DNA of 64,000 nt from Pantoea vagans (GTDB lineage Bacteria; Pseudomonadota; Gammaproteobacteria; Enterobacterales; Enterobacteriaceae). Below, piece after piece: positions 29,575 to 39,190 of the stretch (positions are counted from its first letter, which is position 1; every line of letters begins with the position of its first letter). The notes below the pieces were generated by a model that was given only the letters and a program-made list of their open reading frames with translations, was not told the DNA's origin and searched no databases. The DNA lies in contig NZ_CP038853.1 in NCBI RefSeq assembly GCF_004792415.1, positions 620,001-684,000 of the forward strand, read 5' to 3'. The position numbers were made by a program, and so were the translations under genes.

Positions 29575-30999
29575 ATGAAAGTGACTCTGCCCGCGTTCGG
29601 CCAAGCCTCAGTGCTGGTTGTTGGCGATGTAATGTTGGATCGTTACTGGTATGGCCCAACCAGCCGAATCTCCCCTGAAGCCCCGGTTCCGGTGGTGAAA
29701 GTGGACACGGTTGAAGAGCGCCCTGGCGGCGCGGCAAACGTAGCGATGAACATTGCAGCACTCGGTGCCGCGTCCCGGCTAATCGGCCTGACCGGTGAAG
29801 ATGATGCGGCGCGCGTGTTGAGCAACACGCTGAAAGACGTCAACGTTCATTGTGACTTCGTGGCGGTCAAAAGCCATCCGACCATTACCAAACTGCGCGT
29901 GCTTTCCCGCAATCAGCAGCTTATCCGCCTCGACTTTGAAGAGGGCTTTGAACAGGTCGATCCGGAGCCAATTCATCAGAAAATGCGTGATTCACTGGCC
30001 GCAGCGGGTGCGCTGGTGCTGTCCGATTATGCCAAAGGCGCGCTCTCCAGCGTGCAGACCATGATTACCCTGGCGCGCGAAGCGGGTGTGCCGGTATTAA
30101 TCGATCCGAAAGGCACTGATTTTGCGCGCTACCGTGGCGCGACGCTGCTGACGCCGAACCTTTCCGAATTTGAAGCCGTGGTCGGCAAATGCAAAAACGA
30201 AGAGGAGATCGTGGCGCGTGGCACGCAGCTGATCGCTGATTTTGATCTCTCCGCGCTGCTGGTGACCCGTTCTGAAAACGGTATGACGCTGCTGCAGCCG
30301 GGCAAAGCGCCTCTGCATCTGCCGACTCAGGCGCAGGAAGTCTATGACGTGACCGGTGCCGGCGATACGGTGATTGGTGTGCTGGCGGCAGCGCTGGCAG
30401 CGGGCGACTCGCTTGAAGAAGCCTGTTTCCTGGCCAACGCGGCGGCGGGCGTGGTTGTGGGTAAACTCGGTACCTCGACCGTCAGTACGGTTGAGCTGGA
30501 AAATGCGATTCATGCCCGCCCGGAACAGGGTTTTGGCATCATGACGGAAGCGCAGTTAAAAGCCGCCGTTGAGATGGCCCGCCGTCGTGGCGAAAAAGTG
30601 GTGATGACTAATGGCGTGTTCGACATTCTGCATGCGGGACATGTCTCTTATCTGGCCAACGCCCGCAAGCTCGGTGATCGACTGATCGTTGCGGTGAACA
30701 GCGATGCGTCTACTAAGCGTCTGAAAGGTGAAAGCCGTCCGGTCAATCCGCAGGAAAACCGGATGATCGTGCTCGGCGCGCTGGAAGCGGTCGACTGGGT
30801 GGTTGTCTTTGAAGAGGATACGCCGCAGCGGCTCATTGCGGGCATTCTGCCTGACCTGCTGGTCAAAGGCGGTGATTACAAGCCGGAAGATATCGCGGGC
30901 AGTAAAGAAGTCTGGGCAAATGGCGGCGACGTACAGGTGCTGAACTTCGAAGATGGTATCTCGACTACCAACATCATCAAAACCATTCGCGGCAGCTAA
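29575..30999 (+). CDS. hldE: Bifunctional heptose kinase/adenylyltransferase HldE
   Basis: HldE makes ADP-D-glycero-beta-D-manno-heptose for the LPS inner core: the N-terminal ribokinase-like domain phosphorylates heptose-7-phosphate at C1, and the C-terminal domain adds AMP. The 474-residue protein shows [13 protein letters not shown] and [10 protein letters not shown] in the kinase, the catalytic [11 protein letters not shown] around residue 260, and the nucleotidyltransferase start [17 protein letters not shown] around residue 345. I chose ATG 29575 because the family begins MKVTLP; an ATG 21 bases upstream is unlikely. Convergent with ubiK, with a shared hairpin. Confidence 0.97.
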   Translation: MKVTLPAFGQASVLVVGDVMLDRYWYGPTSRISPEAPVPVVKVDTVEERPGGAANVAMNIAALGAASRLIGLTGEDDAARVLSNTLKDVNVHCDFVAVKSHPTITKLRVLSRNQQLIRLDFEEGFEQVDPEPIHQKMRDSLAAAGALVLSDYAKGALSSVQTMITLAREAGVPVLIDPKGTDFARYRGATLLTPNLSEFEAVVGKCKNEEEIVARGTQLIADFDLSALLVTRSENGMTLLQPGKAPLHLPTQAQEVYDVTGAGDTVIGVLAAALAAGDSLEEACFLANAAAGVVVGKLGTSTVSTVELENAIHARPEQGFGIMTEAQLKAAVEMARRRGEKVVMTNGVFDILHAGHVSYLANARKLGDRLIVAVNSDASTKRLKGESRPVNPQENRMIVLGALEAVDWVVVFEEDTPQRLIAGILPDLLVKGGDYKPEDIAGSKEVWANGGDVQVLNFEDGISTTNIIKTIRGS

Positions 31000-31009
31000 C
31001 GCAGAGGGT

Positions 31010-31032
31010 AAGCGGGAGCCTGGCTCCCGCTT
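31010..31032. terminator. Hairpin shared by convergent hldE and ubiK
   Basis: AAGCGGGAGC-CTG-GCTCCCGCTT is a perfect 10-bp stem with a 3-base loop lying between the two stops. It has AA and TT ends rather than long runs, so it would act weakly in both directions. Confidence 0.7.
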
Positions 31033-31037
31033 CACGC

Positions 31038-31427
31038 TTATTCTGACTTGTTGTCCGGAACAGGTTTCACGACATCGGCAACCGGTGGCGGTGAAACAGC
31101 GGGTGAGGTGGCTACTGAAGCAGATGGTGTAGCCGCTGCAACAGGTGTTGCCGGTGCGGTTGCCGTCGGAGGCGTACCCGCTGATGAACCCTGACTTTCC
31201 AGCTGGGCCAGACGCTGCTCCAGCGCCGCCAGTTTCTCCCGCGTACGCAGTAATACCTGCGTCTGCACATCAAATTCTTCACGGTTGACCAGATCCATCC
31301 GGGTCAGCTGCGCCTGAAGAACCTGACGAATTTTCTTTTCGACATCATCACCAAACTCACGAACACCTTTAGGCATCGCTTCGTGAACCTGACGGGCAAG
31401 TTGTTCAATTTTTTTCGTGTCGATCAT
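31038..31427 (-). CDS. ubiK: Ubiquinone biosynthesis accessory factor UbiK (YqiC)
   Basis: UbiK is a small coiled-coil protein that works with UbiJ in the aerobic ubiquinone complex and can fuse membranes in vitro. Residues 1-80 match the family ([19 protein letters not shown], then a coiled coil with [20 protein letters not shown]). This copy has 129 residues against about 96 in E. coli; the extra part is a C-terminal tail of Ala, Pro, Ser, Thr and Val, low-complexity and probably disordered. ATG 31427 starts the conserved N-terminus. Divergent from the ribB riboswitch. Confidence 0.93.
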   Translation of the reverse strand: MIDTKKIEQLARQVHEAMPKGVREFGDDVEKKIRQVLQAQLTRMDLVNREEFDVQTQVLLRTREKLAALEQRLAQLESQGSSAGTPPTATAPATPVAAATPSASVATSPAVSPPPVADVVKPVPDNKSE

Positions 31428-31563
31428 GATGATTTCCTGGTTACGGGGAGCTGTGTCAGCGTGTTTACCAACGTAATAAGTGTTAAGTGTAATGCCAGAA
31501 ATGAAAAGGATAAACCTCAAATCGGTAACGCAGGAAATGCAAAAGCAATTGCGCTATTGATGA

Positions 31564-31592
31564 TTGCCGCCTCAAACGATCGGCGTTATAGT
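31564..31592 (+). promoter_or_regulatory. Sigma-70 promoter for the FMN riboswitch/ribB
   Basis: TTGCCG (31564-31569) and TATAGT (31587-31592) are 17 bp apart; the TSS would fall at about 31599, the first base of the riboswitch. The fit of TSS to aptamer start supports it. Confidence 0.6.
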
Positions 31593-31599
31593 TGAAAGG

Positions 31600-31757
31600 C
31601 TTATTCTCAGGGCGGGGCGCAATTCCCCACCGGCGGTAAATCAGCTTCGGCTGAAAGCCCGCGAGCGCTTTATCTTGATGAAAAGAGAGGTAAAGGTCAG
31701 CAGATCCGGTGTAATTCCGGGGCCGACGGTTACAGTCCGGATGGGAGAGGGTAACGA
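31600..31757 (+). ncRNA. FMN riboswitch (RFN element)
   Basis: The conserved blocks are present in order: TTCTCAGGGCGGGGCGCAAT, TCCCCACCGGCGGTAAATC, AGCCCGCGAGCG, GGTCAGCAGATCCGGTG, TTCCGGGGCCGACGGTTACA, and GTCCGGATGGGAGAGGGTAA. It lies in the leader of ribB, about 110 bases before the ATG. When FMN binds, family members reduce ribB expression at the levels of transcription and translation. The variable P4 arm near 31665-31695 is A/G-rich. Confidence 0.97.
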
Positions 31758-31866
31758 CATCTGTCGGACAATTGTGTCTGCATCACGTTATTGCCACGTC
31801 TTTTTGACGTCACTCCTAAGCACGCCCTGATTCTGGTAACCCATACATTTTAAGGTTTTTATTACC

Positions 31867-32523
31867 ATGAATCAGACGCTACTTTCTGAATTTGGCACGC
31901 CTGAACAGCGTGTAGAACGTGCTATCGCCGCCCTGCGTGAGGGACGCGGTGTGATGGTACTCGACGATGAAAATCGTGAAAACGAAGGCGATATGATCTT
32001 CGCCGCAGAAACCATGACCGTTGAACAGATGGCGCTGACTATTCGTCACGGCAGCGGCATTGTCTGCCTCTGCCTGACCGAAGCGCGTCGCCAGCAGCTT
32101 GACCTGCCCATGATGGTGGAAAACAACACCAGCTCCTTTGGCACCGGCTTCACCGTGACCATTGAAGCGGCTGAAGGCGTCACCACCGGCGTCTCCGCGC
32201 AGGATCGCATCACTACTATCCGCGCGGCCATTGCCGATGATGCTAAACCTGCCGATCTGCATCGCCCTGGTCATGTCTTCCCGTTGCGTGCCAGCGAAGG
32301 CGGCGTATTAACCCGTGGCGGACATACTGAAGCGACTATCGATTTAGTCACTCTGGCCGGCTTTAAGCCTGCGGGTGTGCTGTGTGAACTGACCAACGAC
32401 GACGGCACCATGGCTCATGCGCCTGAAGCGATTACGTTTGCGCGTCAGCACAATATGCCGGTAGTGACTATTGAAGATCTGATCGCCTGGCGTCGCGGAC
32501 ACGAAACGCGCCACGCCAGCTAA
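31867..32523 (+). CDS. ribB: 3,4-dihydroxy-2-butanone-4-phosphate synthase
   Basis: RibB converts ribulose-5-phosphate to DHBP and formate, supplying the four-carbon unit of riboflavin. The stand-alone 218-residue form matches E. coli (217). The acidic active-site loop [16 protein letters not shown], the [15 protein letters not shown] stretch, and [28 protein letters not shown] motif ([11 protein letters not shown] then RGGHTEA) are all seen. It stands alone under FMN riboswitch control and ends in a strong hairpin. Confidence 0.98.
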   Translation: MNQTLLSEFGTPEQRVERAIAALREGRGVMVLDDENRENEGDMIFAAETMTVEQMALTIRHGSGIVCLCLTEARRQQLDLPMMVENNTSSFGTGFTVTIEAAEGVTTGVSAQDRITTIRAAIADDAKPADLHRPGHVFPLRASEGGVLTRGGHTEATIDLVTLAGFKPAGVLCELTNDDGTMAHAPEAITFARQHNMPVVTIEDLIAWRRGHETRHAS

Positions 32524-32538
32524 TCTTTCTGCTGCGAT

Positions 32539-32564
32539 AAACAGGCCCCGCTCAGGGCCTGTTT
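32539..32564 (+). terminator. Terminator after ribB
   Basis: AAACAGGCCC-CGCTCA-GGGCCTGTTT, a perfect 10-bp stem followed by CATTTAT. About 15 bases past the ribB stop. The remaining 195 bp to ygiD show nothing else I can support. Confidence 0.8.
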
Positions 32565-32759
32565 CATTTATGTCGTACCGCCATGATGCGGACTGTACTC
32601 TCGCTTTTCCTCACTTCTTTCTGCTGAATACCTGTGCCATCTGTCACGTCAGATTTCATTCAAATTTCCTGGTGATCATCATCATGCTTATCCGCGTGAT
32701 AACCTGGCGAATGCGCGTATCGTAGTGGCTATTGAACCACCGGATGCCGGAGAGTACGA

Positions 32760-33545
32760 ATGAGTCAGTTACGCATGCCAGCCCTGTTTTTAGGCCATGG
32801 CAGCCCGATGAATGCCCTTGAAGAGAACCGCTATACCGCCGCATGGCGTCACGCAGGCGACACGCTGCCACGTCCACGCGCCATTATTGCGGTTTCGGCG
32901 CACTGGTATACGCGTGGCACCGCCGTGACGGCAATGGCACAGCCGAAGACCATTCATGATTTTGGTGGCTTCCCACAGGCGCTGTTTGATACGCGCTATC
33001 CGGCACCCGGTTCGCCTGAACTGGCTCAGCAGCTGGTGGAGCAGTTAGCGCCCGTCGAGGTGAAGCTGGATCAGGATTGGGGACTGGACCATGGCTCCTG
33101 GGGCGTCCTGATTAAGATGTACCCGGATGCCGATATTCCGGTGGTACAGCTCAGCATTGATGGCACTAAACCTGCGGCATGGCACTTTGAGATGGGCCAG
33201 AAACTGGCAGCACTGCGCGATCAGGGCGTAATGATTGTCGCCAGCGGCAACGTGGTGCACAACCTGCGTAAAGTGCGCTGGGATGGCAACAGCGAAGTCT
33301 ATCCGTGGGCCAGCAGTTTTGAACAGTTCGTCCGTGATAACCTGGCGGTACAGAGCGATGCGGCTTCTCATCCGCTGGTTAACTTTATGGATCACCCTGG
33401 CGCGGCGCTCTCTAACCCGACGCCTGAGCACTATCTGCCGCTGCTTTATGTGCTGGGCGCACGTCAGCCGGATGACGCCATCAGTATCCCGGTTGATGGC
33501 ATGGAGATGGGTGCCATCAGCATGCTGTCGGTTCAGGTGGGTTAG
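32760..33545 (+). CDS. ygiD: 4,5-DOPA extradiol dioxygenase family protein YgiD
   Basis: YgiD belongs to the LigB-type class III extradiol ring-cleavage family; E. coli YgiD cleaves L-DOPA in vitro, but its physiological substrate is unclear. The 261-residue protein starts MSQLRMPALFLGHGSPMNAL, with metal-binding histidines in GHGSP, SAHWYTRG and the HNLRKV region. GGAG lies a few bases before the ATG. A strong hairpin separates it from convergent ygiC. Confidence 0.93.
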   Translation: MSQLRMPALFLGHGSPMNALEENRYTAAWRHAGDTLPRPRAIIAVSAHWYTRGTAVTAMAQPKTIHDFGGFPQALFDTRYPAPGSPELAQQLVEQLAPVEVKLDQDWGLDHGSWGVLIKMYPDADIPVVQLSIDGTKPAAWHFEMGQKLAALRDQGVMIVASGNVVHNLRKVRWDGNSEVYPWASSFEQFVRDNLAVQSDAASHPLVNFMDHPGAALSNPTPEHYLPLLYVLGARQPDDAISIPVDGMEMGAISMLSVQVG

Positions 33546-33560
33546 GCGAAGTTGAGAGAA

Positions 33561-33583
33561 AACAGGCCAGAAGCTGGCCTGTT
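33561..33583. terminator. Bidirectional hairpin between ygiD and ygiC
   Basis: AACAGGCCA-GAAGC-TGGCCTGTT: a perfect 9-bp stem with an A-rich left flank (GAGAAAACAGG) and ATTAT on the right. It lies between convergent stops. Confidence 0.75.
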
Positions 33584-33597
33584 ATTATCGCGGTGCG

Positions 33598-34758
33598 TTA
33601 ACCGATAAAGGCGTGCGGATAGAAACGGGAAAGATCCTGAGTGATCAGGTCGCGATCTTCACGCAGACCGATTCCGGCTGGTTGATCGTCGATCAGCCAG
33701 CTACCAATCAGCGTATAACTGTCGCCAAATTTTGGTAGCGGATGGAACTGCTGGACGATCATTCCCTCTTCGCCGTACGGCCCATCAACGCGGGCAATCT
33801 CCTGGCCATTCTCTACGATGCGGATGTTAGCCCCTTCACGTGAAAACAGCGGCTTCACCACATATTTTTCCATGTGTGGCACGTCATCTTCCGCGAACCA
33901 GGCGGGCAGCAGGTTAGGGTGATTCGGGAACATCTCCCACAGCAGCGGCAGCAGAGCTTTGTTCGAAATGATGCTTTTCCATGCCGGTTCCAGCCAGCGC
34001 ACGCCAGCATCGCCCAGCTTGGTGGAGAACATTTCACGCAGCATGAATTCCCACGGATAAAGCTTAAACAGGTTACTAATCACCTGATCGTGAGCGTCGG
34101 TGAATTCACCTTTTTCGCCCAGGCCAATCTCATCAATATAGAGAAACTCACTCGGCAGACCCGCTTCGGTAGCGCAATCCTGAAGGTACTGCACGGTGCC
34201 ACGATCTTCGTCGGTGTCGCGGCAGCAGGCGAAGTGCAGCCAGTTAAAGCCGTGCTGCTGATGTAACGCGGCAAAGCGTTCAATCAGCTTTTCCTGCAGG
34301 CTATTAAACTGATCGCTGCCGGCGGGGAGCTGACCGGCATTAAGCTGGTCTTCCAGCCAGAGCCACTGGAAAAACGCTGCTTCATACAGCGAGGTCGGCG
34401 TATCAGCATTGTTCTCCAGCAGCTTCACATCACCCTTGCCATCCCAGGCGAGATCCAGACGAGAGTACAGCGATGGCTGACGCTGATGCCATGAATCGCG
34501 CACGAAATCCCAGGTGTGCTTAGGGATGCGGAATTTAGTCAGCAGCGCTTCGCTGTTGACCACTTTTTCCACCACCTGCAGACACATCTGATGCAACTCA
34601 GCGGTGACTTCTTCCAGATGCTCAATTTGCGCCAGCGTAAACTGGTAATAAGCATCTTCACACCAGTAGGGTTCGCCATGCATGGTGTGAAAACGAAAGC
34701 CGAACTCGGTGGCTTTTTCGCGCCAGCCCGGGCGCTCTGAAATGGCAATGCGTTCCAT
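33598..34758 (-). CDS. ygiC: Glutathionylspermidine synthase-family ATP-grasp protein YgiC
   Basis: YgiC resembles the synthetase domain of glutathionylspermidine synthase (ATP-grasp amide ligase). The 386 residues agree with E. coli. Conserved segments include WEDAYYQF-like [37 protein letters not shown] (its [10 protein letters not shown] is the Mg/ATP loop), and [13 protein letters not shown] for ATP binding. The real product has not been shown. I start at ATG 34758 (MERIAIS); the 32 codons upstream in frame overlap ygiB. It follows ygiB by 7 bases in the tolC-ygiB-ygiC operon. Confidence 0.93.
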   Translation of the reverse strand: MERIAISERPGWREKATEFGFRFHTMHGEPYWCEDAYYQFTLAQIEHLEEVTAELHQMCLQVVEKVVNSEALLTKFRIPKHTWDFVRDSWHQRQPSLYSRLDLAWDGKGDVKLLENNADTPTSLYEAAFFQWLWLEDQLNAGQLPAGSDQFNSLQEKLIERFAALHQQHGFNWLHFACCRDTDEDRGTVQYLQDCATEAGLPSEFLYIDEIGLGEKGEFTDAHDQVISNLFKLYPWEFMLREMFSTKLGDAGVRWLEPAWKSIISNKALLPLLWEMFPNHPNLLPAWFAEDDVPHMEKYVVKPLFSREGANIRIVENGQEIARVDGPYGEEGMIVQQFHPLPKFGDSYTLIGSWLIDDQPAGIGLREDRDLITQDLSRFYPHAFIG

Positions 34759-34765
34759 CGGGGCG

Positions 34766-35437
34766 TTAGCCTCCCATTGAGCGGCTGGAGGTGCCGGTTG
34801 CGCTGCTGCGCTGCATGCTGTTCTGCTTAGCAACGGTTTCACCGAAGCCACCACGGGTAATGGTCGACGTGGTCGCCGGTTTCGGTGCCAGCGCCGTTTT
34901 CGGCACGGTCATGGTTTTGCCGGAGGTGGCAGCACCATAGTTACGGCCCGATGCATCAACAAACTGACCATTAGCCGGGCTGCGGGCATTTTTCGGCGAG
35001 AACAGCGGTTGCTGCGCAAAGCCCGAACCACCGCCCATCATGCGGCCCATCATGTAACCCGCCATCAGTGGCATCCAGAAGCTGCCGCCGCTCTGCTGTG
35101 ATTCCGCATTGGTGGTGCCCACGCCTGCCTGAGCCGGTGTCTGCTGACACTGATTTTCGCCAAATTCAGCAACACAATCTTCACGGGTGGCATATTTTGG
35201 CGCGGTGCGTTCCGCCTCTTTTTTGGCCTCATTGAATGCGGTGGTACATTGCGCACTCTGGCCCGGATTGGCTTTCGAACAGTCATCGGCGTTCTGGTAC
35301 ATCGAAACCGTTTCATCGTTCTGTTCACAGCCAGCCAGCATAAATACCGCCGAAACGGCGATAGCAACGGGCGTTAAATGGCGTGCCTGCCAGCTCTTAC
35401 GAAAAGCGGCATAGCGAATAGATTTTGTGCGTTTCAT
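34766..35437 (-). CDS. ygiB: DUF1190 lipoprotein YgiB
   Basis: YgiB is a 223-residue protein, exactly the E. coli length, of unknown function. A basic N-terminus leads to a lipobox (AVFMLAGC, around residue 34), so it is probably a membrane-anchored lipoprotein. The middle has paired Cys ([14 protein letters not shown] and [13 protein letters not shown]). The C-terminal half is Gly/Ser/Thr-rich and low-complexity. It sits between tolC and ygiC in the order seen across Enterobacterales. Confidence 0.92.
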   Translation of the reverse strand: MKRTKSIRYAAFRKSWQARHLTPVAIAVSAVFMLAGCEQNDETVSMYQNADDCSKANPGQSAQCTTAFNEAKKEAERTAPKYATREDCVAEFGENQCQQTPAQAGVGTTNAESQQSGGSFWMPLMAGYMMGRMMGGGSGFAQQPLFSPKNARSPANGQFVDASGRNYGAATSGKTMTVPKTALAPKPATTSTITRGGFGETVAKQNSMQRSSATGTSSRSMGG

Positions 35438-35550
35438 TATGATTATCCTGTGCCCAAAGGTAGCGCATAGAATAGGGGATGGGGGGGTAAAATTGAAGCT
35501 GGAGGCCTGATACAACAGGGATCTTTACTTAGTTATACGTTCAACAGAGA

Positions 35551-35573
35551 GGCGGGCCGCAAAGCAGCCCGCC
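35551..35573 (-). terminator. Hairpin between tolC and ygiB
   Basis: GGCGGGC and GCCCGCC, a perfect 7-bp stem with a 9-base loop, just past the tolC stop. TCTCTGTTG follows on the minus strand, so read-through into ygiB-ygiC is likely. Confidence 0.5.
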
Positions 35574-35579
35574 CGCTGA

Positions 35580-37046
35580 TTAATTACCGAAAGGATTACC
35601 GCTGCTGTGGCGAGCTGCAGGACGCGCTGCCTCAGAAGAGCCGGTTGCCGCCGGACCGCTATCGACACGTGCGGTCTGCTGGGCATTTTCCGGCGCCACG
35701 GTTTCCGGTGACGTCGGGATCTCTTTACCTAACTGACTGTTCAGTTTCTGCAGGCTCTGCTCATTGAGCGTACCCAGCGCATAGCTGATATTCAGCTGGT
35801 TAATCAGGTAGCTATAGCGCGCATCGGAAAGCTGCTGCTTCGCGTTATAGAGCACGGTAGTCGCATCGAGCACATCGACGATAGTACGTGTACCCACCTG
35901 ATAGCCTGCTTCTGACGCATCCAGAGAGCTTTGCGCAGAAACGACGGCCTGTTTGTAGGCGTTGATGCTGCTGATAGACGCATTCACGTTGTTAAACGAT
36001 GAACGTACGGTCTGAACCGCTGTGCGATGTGCACTTTCCAGCTGTTCGCTGGCGCTGACGAAGCTGTACTGCGCCTGCTTCACCTGAGAGGTGACGCTGC
36101 CGCCGCTGTAAAGTGGCAGTGAGAAGCTCAGGCCAACCTGATTTGAACCGGTAATCGAGTCAGTAGACCCCTGACTCTGATTGGCACGGCTGCCGCCATA
36201 TTTGCTGTTCGACATGCCAGTAGAGGCCGTCAGGCCCAGCGTCGGCATATGCCCGGATTCAGCGGAGCGGATCTGCTCACGGGCTAAATCCTGGTTCAGA
36301 CGGGCAGAGAGCAGTGACAGGTTACGGCTTTCCGCCTGCTTAAGCAGTGCGCTGACCGCTTCGGGCTTATCGGTTCTGAAGCGATCGATGCTCAGCGAAG
36401 CCAGCGACATATAGTCCATACCGGTGATCTGACGCAGCGTTTCTACGTTGTTATCGAGGTTGTTACGCGCGGTCACTTCGTTAGCCAGCACGCTGTCATA
36501 TTGCGCACGGGCGTTCTGCACGTCTGTGATGGCAACCAGGCCAACGTTAAAGCGCTGAGTGGTCTGATCCAGCTCGCGGTAAATCGACTGTTTCTGCGCT
36601 TCGGTGTAAGAAAGCGTATCAATCGCTTTCAGCACGTTGAAGTAGGCAGTCGCGGTGTTCAGAATCAGATCCTGCTGTGCGACCTGATAGGTCACATCCT
36701 GAATACCGGCCGCTTTTTCCTGCAGGGTCAGCGCGCGCCATTTCGACATGTCGAAAATAGTCTGGGTTAATTGCAGTGTGCCGCTGGTCGTGTTGGAATG
36801 AAGACCGCTGCTGTCGCGATAGCCGTTGTTATAGGTGTAGTCTGCACCCAGGCCGAGCTGGGGTAATAATGGGCTACGCGCTTCGTTGATTTTCTCAAAA
36901 GCAGAATCGCGATCGGCAGCGGCACTGCGCAGATCCGGGTTGCTCAGACGCGCTTGTTGATAAACCTGAAGCAGGTCTTCTGCCTGGCTGGCGAAGCTGA
37001 AACCGCCCAGGCTCAGCCCAATAAAAAATGGGAGCAGTTTTTTCAT
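35580..37046 (-). CDS. tolC: Outer-membrane efflux channel TolC
   Basis: TolC is the outer-membrane/periplasmic tunnel shared by AcrAB, MacAB and haemolysin-type export. From ATG 37046 it has 488 residues with a signal peptide MKKLLPFFIGLSLGGFSFAS. Both halves carry the family repeat: SALLKQAESRNLSLLSARLN in the middle and VLDATTVLYNAKQQLSDARY near the end. The C-terminal tail is Ala/Pro/Thr-rich and variable, as in other enterics. ATG 37052 two codons upstream is an alternative. A mar/sox/rob box lies at the promoter. Confidence 0.98.
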   Translation of the reverse strand: MKKLLPFFIGLSLGGFSFASQAEDLLQVYQQARLSNPDLRSAAADRDSAFEKINEARSPLLPQLGLGADYTYNNGYRDSSGLHSNTTSGTLQLTQTIFDMSKWRALTLQEKAAGIQDVTYQVAQQDLILNTATAYFNVLKAIDTLSYTEAQKQSIYRELDQTTQRFNVGLVAITDVQNARAQYDSVLANEVTARNNLDNNVETLRQITGMDYMSLASLSIDRFRTDKPEAVSALLKQAESRNLSLLSARLNQDLAREQIRSAESGHMPTLGLTASTGMSNSKYGGSRANQSQGSTDSITGSNQVGLSFSLPLYSGGSVTSQVKQAQYSFVSASEQLESAHRTAVQTVRSSFNNVNASISSINAYKQAVVSAQSSLDASEAGYQVGTRTIVDVLDATTVLYNAKQQLSDARYSYLINQLNISYALGTLNEQSLQKLNSQLGKEIPTSPETVAPENAQQTARVDSGPAATGSSEAARPAARHSSGNPFGN

Positions 37047-37113
37047 TTGCATTCCTTTTGTTGCAGCAAATTGCAGTGGGTGCGCTGCCGGGTAAGCCAA
37101 AAAATTATCGCCG

Positions 37114-37141
37114 ATTCTAGCAGAGGGCAACTGTGAGATAA
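37114..37141 (-). promoter_or_regulatory. Sigma-70 promoter of tolC
   Basis: On the minus strand TTATCT (-35, 37136-37141) and TAGAAT (-10, 37114-37119) are 16 bp apart. The -35 is poor and would need help from the activator site that abuts it. Confidence 0.5.
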
Positions 37142-37159
37142 GTTGGCTGAACGTGCCTT
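37141..37159 (-). promoter_or_regulatory. mar/sox/rob box upstream of tolC
   Basis: AAGGCACGTTCAGCCAACT on the minus strand fits AYnGCACnnWnnRYYAAAY except at two positions and resembles the E. coli tolC marbox. It touches the predicted -35, the class II position for MarA, SoxS and Rob. Confidence 0.6.
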
Positions 37160-37259
37160 CTCCCCCTAATTTACGTAAATAATTCAGAAAGAACTACTTA
37201 CATGGAGCACAGTTACAGGCTTTTTTCGCTCCACTCCAATCTGCACAAGGAACCTGATG

Positions 37260-37895
37260 ATGCCGGAAGAAAAAAAATCCCCTGTGACTTTCACAAAAAA
37301 CGATGTAGAAATTATTGCACGCGAAACCGTCTATGATGGTTTTTTTTCCGTCGAACGTTACCGCTTCCGCCACCGCCAGTTTAATGGCGAAATGAGTGGG
37401 GAAGTGCAGCGTGAAGTTTTTGAGCGCGGACATGCCGCCGTGCTGCTACCTTATGATCCCTTACGCGATGAAGTGGTGCTGATTGAACAGATCCGCATCC
37501 CGGCTTATGACAGCAGTGCTTCACCCTGGCTGCTGGAGATGGTCGCCGGCATTATTGAACCCGGCGAATCGGTTGAGCAGGTTGCGCGCCGTGAAGCCGT
37601 TGAAGAAGCAGGTTTAGACGTTGGCCGGGTTAAGCCTGTGCTTAGCTATCTGGCCAGCCCTGGTGGCACCAGCGAACGTCTGTCGGTGCTGATTGGGGAA
37701 GTGGATGCCAGCCAGGCAGAGGGATGCCACGGTCTGGAGGAAGAGAATGAGGATATTCTTGTGCATGTGGTGAGCCGCGAACAGGCTTATCGCTGGGTGG
37801 AAGAGGGGATAATCGACAATGCGGCGTCTGTCATCGCCCTGCAATGGCTGGCGTTGCACCATGAAAAACTACGCGAAGAGTGGATACAAAAATGA
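37260..37895 (+). CDS. nudF: ADP-ribose pyrophosphatase NudF
   Basis: NudF hydrolyses ADP-ribose to AMP and ribose-5-phosphate. The 211-residue protein has an N-terminal dimer domain and a Nudix box at about residues 97-119, with REAVEEAGL as its catalytic end. The family motif [14 protein letters not shown] precedes it. Two ATGs (37257 and 37260) overlap; AAGGAA seven bases before favours 37260. It is the first gene of nudF-yqiB-cpdA-yqiA-parE, divergent from tolC, and overlaps yqiB by four bases. Confidence 0.97.
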   Translation: MPEEKKSPVTFTKNDVEIIARETVYDGFFSVERYRFRHRQFNGEMSGEVQREVFERGHAAVLLPYDPLRDEVVLIEQIRIPAYDSSASPWLLEMVAGIIEPGESVEQVARREAVEEAGLDVGRVKPVLSYLASPGGTSERLSVLIGEVDASQAEGCHGLEEENEDILVHVVSREQAYRWVEEGIIDNAASVIALQWLALHHEKLREEWIQK

Positions 37896-38317
37896 AACAG
37901 CGTTATACCCCTGACTTTCCCGAAATGATGCGGCTCTGCGAAACCAACTTCGCCCAGTTACGCCGCCTGCTGCCGCGCAACGATGAGGCGGGCGAATCGG
38001 TGATTTATCAGGTGAGTGGCGCCCGTTATCAGCTGACGATTCAGGAGTCGACGCGCTACACCACGCTGGTGGAGATCCGCCAGGTCGCGCCTGCCGTGAG
38101 TTACTGGAGCCTGCCCTCAATGTCGGTCCGGCTCTATCACGATGCGATGGTCGCCGAAGTGTGTTCAACTCAACAGATCTATCGCTTCAAAGCGCGCTAT
38201 GATTATCCTAATAAAAAATTGCATCAGCGCGATGAAAAGCATCAGATAAACCAGTTTCTTGCAGACTGGCTGCGCTACTGCCTGGCGCATGGCGCAATGG
38301 CAGTTCCGGTCTGCTGA
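37892..38317 (+). CDS. yqiB: DUF1249 protein YqiB
   Basis: YqiB is a conserved 141-residue protein of unknown function. It is rich in Arg, Gln and Tyr, with the recognisable start [17 protein letters not shown] and the sequence [16 protein letters not shown] in the middle. It looks soluble, with no signal peptide. The ATG overlaps the nudF stop (ATGA), and the cpdA start lies 42 bases downstream. This neighbourhood is fixed in Enterobacterales. Confidence 0.92.
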   Translation: MKQRYTPDFPEMMRLCETNFAQLRRLLPRNDEAGESVIYQVSGARYQLTIQESTRYTTLVEIRQVAPAVSYWSLPSMSVRLYHDAMVAEVCSTQQIYRFKARYDYPNKKLHQRDEKHQINQFLADWLRYCLAHGAMAVPVC

Positions 38318-38359
38318 TGCGTATAATGCAGTAAATGGCGTGGAGACGAAGGAAACGCT

Positions 38360-39187
38360 TTGGATAGCCTGCTAACTCTTCCTGCAGCGAACGGTTCCGA
38401 AATCAGGATTTTGCAAATCACGGATACTCACCTGTTCGCGGGAAAACATGAATCGCTGCTTGGCGTGAACACCTGGTCGAGTTATGACGCGGTGCTGGAT
38501 GCGATTATTTCGCAACAGCGCGACTATGATCTGATCATCGCCACCGGCGATCTCGCCCAGGATCACTCTGTCGAAGCCTATCAGCATTTTGCTGAGGGTA
38601 TCTCACGTTTACCGCGCCCCTGTGTCTGGCTGCCCGGTAATCACGACTTTCAGCCCGCGATGGTCGACACGCTGGCGGCAGCGCACATCAATGCCCACAA
38701 GCAGGTGCTGGTGGGTGAGCAGTGGCAGATTGTGTTGCTCGACAGCCAGGTTTACGGTGTCCCGCATGGAATGCTGAGCGACTATCAGTTGGAGTGGCTC
38801 GACAACGCGCTGTCCCGCTTTCCGCAACGTTATACGCTGGTCCTGCTGCATCACCATCCGCTGGCCTCGGGCTGTACCTGGCTCGATCAGCACAGCCTGC
38901 GTAATTCCCATCAGCTCGATGCGGTGTTACAGCGCTACCCGTTAGCCCGGACGCTGGTCTGTGGTCATATTCATCAGGAGCTGGATCTGGAGTGGCACGG
39001 CCGCCGCGTGCTGGCCACACCCTCAACCTGCGTCCAGTTCAAACCGCACTGCACCAGTTTTACGATTGACACCGTGGCACCGGGCTGGCGCTGGTTTACC
39101 CTGCATCCGGATGGCGGCCTTGAGACCGAGGTCAACCGGCTCGACACCGACGCTTTTCGTCCCGATTTAGACTCAGAAGGATACTGA
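38360..39187 (+). CDS. cpdA: 3',5'-cyclic-AMP phosphodiesterase CpdA
   Basis: CpdA lowers cAMP levels. The 275 residues equal the E. coli length. The start codon is TTG, which leads into the conserved MDSLLTLP. Metallophosphoesterase motifs run in order: DTHLF, GDLAQD, GNHDF, LLHHHPL and CGHIHQE. Two other genes in this window have likely CRP sites, so this enzyme may bear on their control. It is in the nudF operon, with yqiA three bases downstream. Confidence 0.97.
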   Translation: MDSLLTLPAANGSEIRILQITDTHLFAGKHESLLGVNTWSSYDAVLDAIISQQRDYDLIIATGDLAQDHSVEAYQHFAEGISRLPRPCVWLPGNHDFQPAMVDTLAAAHINAHKQVLVGEQWQIVLLDSQVYGVPHGMLSDYQLEWLDNALSRFPQRYTLVLLHHHPLASGCTWLDQHSLRNSHQLDAVLQRYPLARTLVCGHIHQELDLEWHGRRVLATPSTCVQFKPHCTSFTIDTVAPGWRWFTLHPDGGLETEVNRLDTDAFRPDLDSEGY

Positions 39188-39190
39188 CGC

